DNA from: Actinomycetota bacterium
GTDB lineage: Bacteria; Actinomycetota; Actinomycetes; Actinomycetales; Kineosporiaceae
NCBI GenBank assembly: GCA_030837505.1
Contig: JAUPKJ010000083.1
Location: 1 to 37,609, forward strand
DNA length: 37,609 nt
Direction: 5' to 3'
Every line of letters begins with the position of its first letter. Position 1 is the stretch's first letter. This document shows, in pieces, positions 7,321 through 14,209 of the stretch. The notes beneath the pieces are model-generated. The model worked only from the letters and a program-made list of their open reading frames with translations, was not told where the DNA came from and ran no database searches. The translations under genes were made by a program, and so were the position numbers.

Positions 7321-8610
7321 TCAGGAGCCGGAGGGCACCGGGAAGGCCCTGCCCAGGGGGTCGGTGAAGGTGTAGCCGCGGGACTGGTACCAGGTGATGA
7401 TCCGTTCCAGGGCCGCGACCGTGTTGGGGCGGGGTTTGCCACCGTCGTGCAACAGGATGATCGGGTGCGGTCCCCGCCCGACGGCCCGGGCCGCGATGCG
7501 GTCCGCCCAGGACGCGTCGAGGACGCTGGGCTGCAGGTAGTCCTTGGTCGTCACGGACCAGTCGGTCACGGTGAGGTGCCGTTCCCCGGCTGCGGCGCGC
7601 ACGGCGGGAGAGTCGTCGTTGCCCTGTGGGCCCCGCAGGAAACACACGCGACGTCCGGTGATCGATTCGATGAGGGCGCTCTGACGGTCGATCTCCTGGG
7701 CGAGAGCTGCGCCGCTCAGGCTGTCCAGGCCCCGAGGCAGGGCCGAGGACCGCACGGGGTGACTCCAGGTGTGGTTGGCCACGAGGTTCCCCTCCGCCGC
7801 GATCCGTGCCACGGTCTGCCGGTCGCGCGCGGCCCGCTCCCCCACCACGAAGAAGGTCGCGTGCACGCCCTTCCTGCGCAGGACGTCGAGCACCGCCGGG
7901 GTGCCGGCGCTCGGGCCGTCGTCGAAGGTCAGGGCAACGGTTCTGGCGCGGGTGGCAGGGGTTGTCGTGACGGCGACGCCGTCCGAGGGCCGGCAGGTCC
8001 CCCCGACCCGGCCGGGGAGGGCCGATGAGCCGTCGGGGGCGGTGCCGTGTCCCGTTCCCGGCCCGGAGAGCGCAGTGACCCCCGCCCCTGTGACCCCTGA
8101 CGCCGTGGCCCCCGACGCCGTGAGATCTCGGGAATCGGAACCGTCGGCTTTCGTGGACCGGGAGCCGACGGAGGGTGTGCCCTCTGCGGAACCCCGCGCG
8201 CTCTGTCCCCCCGTGCCCGGGGCCTGGGCCCCGGACCACAGACGGAACAAGGTCTGCCAGTCCGGGCCGTCGGCGGAGTCGGGAGCCAGGGGGACGGGTG
8301 TCCCGGACTGGACGAACTGCTGCGGGCTCAGGGCCGCCGCGGTGCACAGCAGCCCGGACAGGAGGCAGGCTCCCAGGAGCCCGCCGGCCCGGCAGAGCCG
8401 TTGTGCCGGAGAGCGACTCACCGTCCGGGAGCCCGGAGCCTCCCCCCGGCCGCTCAGGCCCGCGGACCGGCGCGGCGCCTCCGATCGCGCCTCCGGTCGC
8501 GCCTCCGATCGCGTGTCCGGTCGCGCCTCCGATCGCGCGTGCGGTCGTGTGTCCGGTCGCGCGTGCGGTCGCGTGTCCGGTGCGACGTCCGTGGGCTCCG
8601 GTCCCGTCAT
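7321..8610 (-). CDS. Membrane-anchored polysaccharide deacetylase (NodB domain)
   Basis: A 429-residue carbohydrate esterase family 4 protein, probably acting on peptidoglycan or another N-acetylated envelope glycan. A basic repetitive N-terminus (residues 11-46, PDTRPHAR-like units) precedes a transmembrane helix at about 76-94 and a Thr/Ser/Gly-rich linker. The NodB domain follows (223-425). Motif 1 is TFDDGPS with Asp230/Asp231, motif 2 is HTWSH with metal ligands His280 and His284, motif 4 is DW at 350-351 and motif 5 is LLHDG with His388. Motif 3 reads RGPQG (326-330) where an aromatic is usual after the proline. The start ATG at 8610 has GGGAGGGACAGGA upstream. It lies directly upstream of the glyA promoter. 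Confidence 0.88.
   Translation of the reverse strand: MTGPEPTDVAPDTRPHARPDTRPHARSEARPDTRSEARPEARSEAPRRSAGLSGRGEAPGSRTVSRSPAQRLCRAGGLLGACLLSGLLCTAAALSPQQFVQSGTPVPLAPDSADGPDWQTLFRLWSGAQAPGTGGQSARGSAEGTPSVGSRSTKADGSDSRDLTASGATASGVTGAGVTALSGPGTGHGTAPDGSSALPGRVGGTCRPSDGVAVTTTPATRARTVALTFDDGPSAGTPAVLDVLRRKGVHATFFVVGERAARDRQTVARIAAEGNLVANHTWSHPVRSSALPRGLDSLSGAALAQEIDRQSALIESITGRRVCFLRGPQGNDDSPAVRAAAGERHLTVTDWSVTTKDYLQPSVLDASWADRIAARAVGRGPHPIILLHDGGKPRPNTVAALERIITWYQSRGYTFTDPLGRAFPVPSGS
8478..8585. repeat. 12-bp tandem repeat inside the deacetylase N-terminus
   Basis: Nine imperfect 12-bp units (pattern cctccgatcgcg) keep the reading frame and encode four-residue Arg-rich units in the predicted cytoplasmic tail. 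Copy number could vary between strains without breaking the frame. Confidence 0.8.
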
Positions 8611-8782
8611 GTCCTGTCCCTCCCCCGAGAGGCGTCTTCAACGCGAGAACGCCTCCTCGTTTCCCGATGAGATCCACCCTAGGACGCCGCCAAGGCCACC
8701 GGCCGCAGGGATCGGGCGGCGCGGGGTGTCGGGGCCGGGCGCACGAGGTGCGCACACGAGCGGGTCCGCTGCGCCTTCGCGG

Positions 8783-8788
8783 TAGTCT
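8783..8788 (+). promoter_or_regulatory. -10 element for leaderless purU
   Basis: TAGTCT lies 7 nt before the GTG start at 8796. The predicted transcription start falls on the start codon, and no Shine-Dalgarno sequence is present. Confidence 0.5.
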
Positions 8789-8795
8789 CCATGCG

Positions 8796-9647
8796 GTGAC
8801 CAGCCATGTTCTCACCCTGTCCTGTCCGGACCGGCCCGGGATCGTCCACGCCGTAGCGGGAGCGATCGTCGAGTCCGGAGGGAACATCACGGAAAGCCAG
8901 CAGTTCGGCGACTGCGGGACCGGCCGGTTCTTCATGCGGGTCGAGGTGGCCCCCGGTGGTCCGGGAGGGGACCTGTCCGGGCTGCGGGAGTCCTTCGTGC
9001 CCGTGGCGGACAGGTTCGGCATGGACTGGCAGCTGTCGGCGACCGACCGACCGGTGCGGACCCTGGTCATGGTGAGCATGGGCGGTCACTGCCTGAACGA
9101 TCTGCTGTTCCGGATCCGGGCCGGTTCCCTGCCGATCGAGGTGCCCGCCGTCGTCAGCAACCACGAGCGGATGCGCGAACTCGCGGAGTTCTACGACGTC
9201 CCGTTCCACCACGTGCCAGTGGACTCCGGTTCCAAACACGAGGCCGAGGCGCGGCTGCTCGAACTGGTGAAGGCGTTGGACGTCGAGCTGGTGGTCCTCG
9301 CCCGGTACATGCAGGTCCTCTCCGACGACCTGTGTCGGCAGCTCCCTGGTCGGATCATCAACATCCACCATTCGTTCCTGCCCAGTTTCAAGGGTGCCCG
9401 GCCCTACCACCAGGCGCACGAGCGCGGGGTCAAGCTCATCGGGGCGACCGCGCACTACGTGACGGCCGATCTCGACGAAGGACCGATCATCGAACAGGAC
9501 GTGATCCGGGCGGACCACACGATGGGTCCGGCGAACCTGGCCGCGGCGGGCAGGGACGTCGAGGCTCAGGTGCTGGCCAGGGCCGTGAGGTGGCACGCAG
9601 AACGCAGAGTGCTGCTCAACGGCGCACGGACCGTCGTCTTCCGCTGA
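8796..9647 (+). CDS. purU: Formyltetrahydrofolate deformylase
   Basis: Hydrolyses 10-formyl-THF to formate and THF, balancing the one-carbon pool. It has 283 residues. An N-terminal ACT domain (about 3-80, VLTLSCPDRPGIVHAVA) is followed by a formyl-transferase-fold hydrolase domain (85-283). Visible catalytic residues are Asn189 and His191 (IINIHHSFLPSFKGA) and the aspartate in TADLDEGPII. The GTG at 8796 is the only start that preserves the complete ACT domain. The ATG at 8791 is out of frame. It diverges from the deacetylase and converges on icd. A TAGTCT box 7 nt upstream and the missing ribosome site suggest a leaderless message. Confidence 0.95.
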   Translation: MTSHVLTLSCPDRPGIVHAVAGAIVESGGNITESQQFGDCGTGRFFMRVEVAPGGPGGDLSGLRESFVPVADRFGMDWQLSATDRPVRTLVMVSMGGHCLNDLLFRIRAGSLPIEVPAVVSNHERMRELAEFYDVPFHHVPVDSGSKHEAEARLLELVKALDVELVVLARYMQVLSDDLCRQLPGRIINIHHSFLPSFKGARPYHQAHERGVKLIGATAHYVTADLDEGPIIEQDVIRADHTMGPANLAAAGRDVEAQVLARAVRWHAERRVLLNGARTVVFR

Positions 9648-9677
9648 TCCGCCCGCGCCGGCAGCGCCGGTGAACGC

Positions 9678-9714
9678 CGATCGCCGGCGTCCCGGAGGGG
9701 ACCGCCGGCGATCG
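9678..9714. terminator. Hairpin between convergent purU and icd
   Basis: CGATCGCCGGCG (9678-9689) and its reverse complement (9703-9714) form a perfect 12-bp stem around a 13-nt loop. It lies between the purU stop (9647) and the icd stop (9735). Confidence 0.75.
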
Positions 9715-9734
9715 CGGGCGTCGGACGGCCGGCG

Positions 9735-10952
9735 TCAGCCGACGCTGGCCTGCAGACGTTCGTCGAGGACCGCCAGGAACTGCTCGGTGGTCAGCCAGGG
9801 CTGCTCGGGCCCGACGAGCAGCGCGAGGTCCTTGGTCATCTGCCCGGCCTCGACCGCCTGCACGCAGACCCGTTCCAGGGTGCGGGCGAAGGCCGTGACC
9901 TCCGGGGTGCCGTCGAGTTTGCCGCGGTGCTTGAGCCCGCCCGTCCAGGCGTAGATCGAGGCGATGGGGTTGGTCGAGGTCGGTTTGCCCTGCTGGTGCA
10001 GGCGGTAGTGCCGGGTCACGGTCCCGTGGGCCGCCTCGGCCTCGACCGTGCGCCCGTCGGGGGTCATGAGCACGCTCGTCATGAGCCCCAGGGAGCCGAA
10101 CCCCTGCGCGACGATGTCGGACTGGACGTCGCCGTCGTAGTTCTTGCAGGCCCAGACGTAGCCGCCCTCCCATTTGAGGGCCGCCGCCACCATGTCGTCG
10201 ATGAGCCGGTGCTCGTAGGTGAGCCCGACGGCCTCGAAGTCGGCCCGGAAGTCCTTTTCGTACACCTCGGCGAAAATGTCCTTGAACAGACCGTCGTAGG
10301 ACTTGAGGATCGTGTTCTTGGTCGAGAGGTAGACCGGGTAGCCGCGCTGCAGCCCGTACGAGAGGGCGGCCCGGGCGAAATCCTCGATCGACTTCGTGAA
10401 GTTGTACATGCCCAGGACGACGCCCCCGCCCTCTGGCATTTTCACGATCTCGACCTGGACGGGCTGCGAGCCGTCGTCCGGGGTGTAGGTCAGGGTGATC
10501 GTGCCGGGGCCAGGGATCTTCAGGTCGGTGGCCTTGTACTGGTCGCCGTGGGCGTGACGGCCGATGACGATGGGCTTGGTCCAGCCGGGGACCAGCCGGG
10601 GGATGTTGCTGATGATGATCGGTTCACGGAAGACGACGCCGCCCAGGATGTTGCGAATGGTCCCGTTCGGGGAACGCCACAGGTGTTTGAGCCCGAACTC
10701 CTCCACCCTGGCCTCGTCCGGGGTGATGGTCGCGCACTTGACCCCGACCCCGTGCTCCTTGATGGCCAGCGCGGACTCGACGGTGATCTGGTCGTCGGTG
10801 GCGTCCCGCTTCGCGATCGACAGATCGAAGTAGCGCAGGTCGATGTCCAGGTAGGGGTGGATCAGGCGGTCCTTGATGAACTGCCAGATGATCCGGGTCA
10901 TCTCGTCGCCGTCGAGCTCGACGACCGGTCCGGCAACTTTGATCTTGGCCAC
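9735..10952 (-). CDS. icd: NADP-dependent isocitrate dehydrogenase
   Basis: Oxidative decarboxylation of isocitrate to 2-oxoglutarate with NADPH formation. At 405 residues it is of the homodimeric type shared with eukaryotes. Family elements are [12 protein letters not shown] near the N-terminus, [12 protein letters not shown] at 94-105 (substrate Ser and Asn), [17 protein letters not shown], the metal Asp region [22 protein letters not shown] and [11 protein letters not shown] for NADP. The start is GTG at 10952 with AGGGAGA upstream; further upstream in-frame starts extend into unrelated sequence. A TATCTT box (10986-10981) gives a plausible own promoter. It lies directly downstream of the PknG module's FHA gene on the same strand. 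Confidence 0.96.
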   Translation of the reverse strand: MAKIKVAGPVVELDGDEMTRIIWQFIKDRLIHPYLDIDLRYFDLSIAKRDATDDQITVESALAIKEHGVGVKCATITPDEARVEEFGLKHLWRSPNGTIRNILGGVVFREPIIISNIPRLVPGWTKPIVIGRHAHGDQYKATDLKIPGPGTITLTYTPDDGSQPVQVEIVKMPEGGGVVLGMYNFTKSIEDFARAALSYGLQRGYPVYLSTKNTILKSYDGLFKDIFAEVYEKDFRADFEAVGLTYEHRLIDDMVAAALKWEGGYVWACKNYDGDVQSDIVAQGFGSLGLMTSVLMTPDGRTVEAEAAHGTVTRHYRLHQQGKPTSTNPIASIYAWTGGLKHRGKLDGTPEVTAFARTLERVCVQAVEAGQMTKDLALLVGPEQPWLTTEQFLAVLDERLQASVG

Positions 10953-11003
10953 GGCTCTCCCTCTCGATTCGCTCGACGTCAAGATACCTGTTCGTGGACA
11001 CGC

Positions 11004-11039
11004 CGACTCCCCCACGACTCCCGACTCCCCCACAACTCC
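11004..11039. repeat. 18-bp tandem duplication between the FHA gene and icd
   Basis: cgactcccccacgactcc (11004-11021) is repeated at 11022-11039 with one mismatch. It sits downstream of the FHA stop and upstream of the icd -10 box. Confidence 0.8.
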
Positions 11040-11090
11040 CCCCGAATCCCCGGGAGACGTGAGCCGGTGGCTCCCTCGTGCCGGTCGCTC

Positions 11091-12416
11091 TCAGCCCGCG
11101 GCGGGGCGCAGCGCGATCCTGGTCCAGGCCCCGAGGTAGATGTGGTCGTTCTCCGTGAGTTCGACCCGTTCCCCGGGGGCCAGCGGGTCGAGGGGCAACG
11201 GCTCGTCGGGCGAACCGACATAGGTCCCGTTGGCGGATTCGAGGTCCTCCACCCACCATCGTTGTCCGTCGTCGGTGGAAAGTCGCGCATGACGCCGGGA
11301 GACGCCGGTGTCGGAGCCGCATTCCAGGGTCGGATGGATGTTCCGGCTCAAGGAGCGGCGTCCGATCAGGGCGATTTTCCCCGTCAGGGGGACCAGGTCG
11401 GGCCCGCCGGGGTCGGGCGGGCAGGGGTCGTCGGCCTCCTGGTCGGCGTACCACTCCGGGTCCACCCAGATCTCGGCCACCCAGCGGGCAGTGTTCCCCG
11501 AGTGCCCCGACCTTTCCGGGTCGCCGGGCGGGCCGGAGGACTCCGGGGGAACCTGCGAACCAAAGTGCTCAGGGGCCGCAGGATCGGGAAAACCGAGGTT
11601 GGCCAGGGCCTTCGGCAGGCTGGTCACGCGGGGGGCCGGGGCCGGCACCCCGGCAGGGGCCGAGGGAAGAGCGGAGGGGGGAGGCGGCAGGGTCCGCGGC
11701 AGGGTCGGCGGCGGGACCGGTGGCATGGGCACAGACTCCGCCCCCGGCCCCACGGGGACATTGGGACCGACCCGGGTCACGTCCGGGGGGATCGATCCGA
11801 AGGTGCCCGAGGGCTTCTCCTGGCGGGAACGGAGCAACGAGCCGGCCGGGTCGAACGCCCCGGGGCGGTTCGTCGGTCCGACGGCGAGATCCGGTCCAGC
11901 AGGGCCCGACGGCGCGGGACGAAGCCCGGAAACGGGCTGAGCCGCAGGCGGCAGCGGCCCGACCGGGGCGGGACCCACCCGGGTGACATGGTCCAGGGGG
12001 GAGGCGGGCGACGCGGCCTGCGGGGCGGGGACGGCCTTCGCCGGCTCGTCCTCGGAGTCGAGAATCGGCATCGCCGCGGTCTGTTGCAGGAGAGCCGAGG
12101 CCAGCGACGGTCTCTTCGACTCCGGTGGAGAAGCCGACGGCTCCCGGGAGCCCATCTGCCGGGTCCGGTAGTCGTAGCCACAGCTCCGGCAGATCATTCC
12201 GCCGAGTCCTCTGGCCTCACCGCAGTGCGGACAGTTCTTGGGGACCTCGGGTACCACGGCTCTGCCCTGCTGCGGGCCGTCGGGGCGCCCTCCGGCCGGC
12301 GTCGACGGGCGGGCGGGGGAAGCGGCGCCGGGACGGCCCGGAGCCGGGGCACCGCAGGTGTCGCACCGGTCGTCGGAGGCAGAGTGGTGTCCTTGGGGGC
12401 AGATGAAGGGAGTCAC
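11091..12416 (-). CDS. Double zinc-ribbon FHA-domain protein of the PknG module
   Basis: 441 residues. Two N-terminal zinc-ribbon-like knuckles come first: Cys6 with His10/His11 and Cys18/Cys21, then Cys62/Cys65 and Cys76/Cys79. A Pro/Ala-rich disordered region spans about 85-310. A C-terminal FHA domain (about 340-437) shows IGRRS (351-355), SRRH (373-376) and ANGT (395-398), the residues that bind phosphothreonine. The motif VTRVGP occurs twice in the disordered part (Thr145, Thr214). By analogy with GarA/OdhI it may be phosphorylated by PknG and switched by self-binding, but this is inference. The start is GTG at 12416. It overlaps the stop of an upstream 18-codon ORF by GTGA. It is last in the module, before icd. 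Confidence 0.88.
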   Translation of the reverse strand: MTPFICPQGHHSASDDRCDTCGAPAPGRPGAASPARPSTPAGGRPDGPQQGRAVVPEVPKNCPHCGEARGLGGMICRSCGYDYRTRQMGSREPSASPPESKRPSLASALLQQTAAMPILDSEDEPAKAVPAPQAASPASPLDHVTRVGPAPVGPLPPAAQPVSGLRPAPSGPAGPDLAVGPTNRPGAFDPAGSLLRSRQEKPSGTFGSIPPDVTRVGPNVPVGPGAESVPMPPVPPPTLPRTLPPPPSALPSAPAGVPAPAPRVTSLPKALANLGFPDPAAPEHFGSQVPPESSGPPGDPERSGHSGNTARWVAEIWVDPEWYADQEADDPCPPDPGGPDLVPLTGKIALIGRRSLSRNIHPTLECGSDTGVSRRHARLSTDDGQRWWVEDLESANGTYVGSPDEPLPLDPLAPGERVELTENDHIYLGAWTRIALRPAAG

Positions 12417-12469
12417 CGGCGTCCCCGGAGCATCTGGGAGGAACTGAGGTCTGTTGCTGCGTCCTGCAC
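12413..12469 (-). CDS. Probable leaderless 18-residue ORF coupled to the FHA gene
   Basis: GTG at 12469 opens 18 codons (VQDAATDLSSSQMLRGRR) ending in TGA 12415-12413. The stop overlaps the FHA start codon as GTGA. A TAAGGT box at 12482-12477 lies 7 nt before the GTG, the spacing expected of a leaderless transcript. The 161-nt gap after the PP2C stop therefore seems to hold an internal promoter driving a small coupled ORF plus the FHA gene. The peptide matches no family I know. Its role may be translational coupling rather than a product. Confidence 0.45.
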   Translation of the reverse strand: MQDAATDLSSSQMLRGRR

Positions 12470-12476
12470 GGTGACA

Positions 12477-12482
12477 ACCTTA
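12477..12482 (-). promoter_or_regulatory. -10 element of an internal promoter before the FHA gene
   Basis: TAAGGT on the minus strand, 7 nt from the GTG of the 18-codon ORF. It fits the TAnnnT-plus-7 pattern seen at other leaderless starts in this window. No clear -35. Confidence 0.5.
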
Positions 12483-12577
12483 CGCAACCGGTCCCCCTTC
12501 CCGCCCGGCCCGGTCACAGGGGGCGACCGGACGCGACCCGGTGCGGTGGCTCTCCGGGACGTCCCGTCACCCTCCGG

Positions 12578-14209
12578 TCAGGCCCTCGCCAAGGTGACCG
12601 TGATGTTGTCGTGTCCGCCGCTCTTCACGGCCCATTCGACCATCCCCGAGGCAATGACCTCGGGGTCCCCGGCGGCTGCCGACTCGGCCTGCCGCAGGAC
12701 CTCCGCGATCCGCTGGGGATGCGAGGCGTAGTTCCACAGACCGTCGGAACAGACCAGGACCCACCCGGGTCCCGGCAGCTCGACAAGGGCCGTGCGCAGC
12801 ATCGGATCCGGGCTGTCCCGCCCCAACCAGCGGGTTATGGCATGAGCCCACGGGGACCGCTCCGCGTCCTCCAGGGAGGCCCCCAAGGCCACCTGTTCCC
12901 AGATCCAGGAGTCGTCGGCGCTCAGCTGCACGGGCTCGTCGTCGTCCGGGACCCAGTAGATCCTGCTGTCGCCGATCCACCCGATGACCAGGGTCCGGAA
13001 CCTCAGGAGAGCCGCGACCATGGTGCAGGAGGGCGGGTTGACCCCCGGGGGGGTACCGACGGTCAGGGCCGCCCCGGCCGCTGCGTTCTGGGCGGCCCGG
13101 CCGGCCTGTGTCATCCGGTCGAGGAGGATCTCGTCCTCCTCGTTCTCCAGCTGCCCCCCGGCCTCGAGGGGCTGGCCGGCGCGGGCCTCCATCTCGTCGG
13201 GCAGGGGCAGGACGAGGACCTCCCGCGCGGCCCTGGCAGCGGCCAGGCTGGCGACGTCGGAGCCCGCGGCCGACGAGACTCCGTCGCTCACGACGAGAAC
13301 CCCCCACCGTCCCGCCTCCTCGGTGGCAGCAACGGCCATGGCGTCCTCGTTGTGGCTGTGGCGCAGCCCACGGTCACTGACGCCGGCAACCCACGAGGAG
13401 GGACGTTCCTCCCAATGGTCCCGGGGCGGGGACGCCGGGGCCCCGCAGAGCGCACACGTGCCCTCCGGCGAGATGGCCCCGGAGCACTTCCCACAGGTGT
13501 CCGACAGCCCGTCGAGGGTGATGTCCCTCCACAACGGGGCCGGGGTCGACGGTTTCTCGCCCGGTTTCTCGCCCGACGGTTTCCGGTGTGTTCGGTCCCC
13601 GGTCGATCCGGGATCCGGGTTCCCCGCTGCGCGTTCCCCCGAACCGACGCTGTCGGGAGTCGCGCTGCCCGAAGTCGTGTCCTCCACGTCGCTGTTCATC
13701 GGGTCGTCGCTCTCCGGGCCGGGCTCGCTCTCCGGGACGGGCTCTGGGGCGGGGGCGGTTTCCGTGGAGGTCTCCGGGGCGGGGGCGGGCTCCGGGAGGG
13801 CTTCCGGGACCGGCTCTGGGAGCGGTTCGGGAGTCGGCCGGGGGCCGGCTTCCCCGCTCGATTCCCCGCTCGGGTCCCGGTTCGGTGCCCCGTCCGGCTC
13901 CCGGTTCTGCTCCGGAACCGGCTCGGGGGGTGGGGTCGCTGCGGGGGAAGCGGCTCGGTCGGGATCCGGGGTACGGGGGGGAACGACCGGCGGCGGCGCA
14001 GGCTCGGACGCAGGACGGTCGGCGGCAGGACGGTCGGCGGCAGGACGGTCGGACGCGGCGAGGGGGGTTCCGCAGCCCTCGCAGAAGACGTCGCCGTCCC
14101 CGGGCGGTTCCTCGCAGGCCGGGCAGGCCGGGCAGGGCACCGTCCCCCGGTCGGCAGCGGTCCGAGCGGGCGGGACCGACCCCGCGGGGCCGTTCACAGA
14201 GCGGTCCAT
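12578..14209 (-). CDS. Zinc-ribbon PP2C-family protein phosphatase of the PknG module
   Basis: 543 residues. An N-terminal zinc ribbon has Cys26/Cys29/Cys32 and Cys43/Cys46 (FCEGCG). A long Pro/Glu-rich linker (50-225) follows, then a second ribbon with Cys239/Cys242 and Cys252/Cys255. The Mn/Mg-dependent PP2C domain (273-543) shows RHSHNEDA (283-290), the metal Asp309 in VVSDGVSS, CSDGLW with Asp489 and GGHDNIT with Asp534. It probably removes phosphates placed by PknG, whose gene is directly upstream. The ATG at 14209 lies 15 nt inside the pknG end. A GTG at 14197 would overlap the pknG stop as GTGA and is an equally likely start. Neither has a strong ribosome site. Confidence 0.9.
   Translation of the reverse strand: MDRSVNGPAGSVPPARTAADRGTVPCPACPACEEPPGDGDVFCEGCGTPLAASDRPAADRPAADRPASEPAPPPVVPPRTPDPDRAASPAATPPPEPVPEQNREPDGAPNRDPSGESSGEAGPRPTPEPLPEPVPEALPEPAPAPETSTETAPAPEPVPESEPGPESDDPMNSDVEDTTSGSATPDSVGSGERAAGNPDPGSTGDRTHRKPSGEKPGEKPSTPAPLWRDITLDGLSDTCGKCSGAISPEGTCALCGAPASPPRDHWEERPSSWVAGVSDRGLRHSHNEDAMAVAATEEAGRWGVLVVSDGVSSAAGSDVASLAAARAAREVLVLPLPDEMEARAGQPLEAGGQLENEEDEILLDRMTQAGRAAQNAAAGAALTVGTPPGVNPPSCTMVAALLRFRTLVIGWIGDSRIYWVPDDDEPVQLSADDSWIWEQVALGASLEDAERSPWAHAITRWLGRDSPDPMLRTALVELPGPGWVLVCSDGLWNYASHPQRIAEVLRQAESAAAGDPEVIASGMVEWAVKSGGHDNITVTLARA

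Noticed and set aside
8175-8795. N-terminal extension of purU
   Set aside because: Those codons are antisense to the deacetylase and lack family similarity. The ACT domain begins right after GTG 8796.
9927-12731. 934-codon plus-strand open frame
   Set aside because: It lies opposite icd and the FHA gene, which have clear families and ribosome sites. Its product is low-complexity with no recognisable domain; long antisense frames are expected at this G+C.
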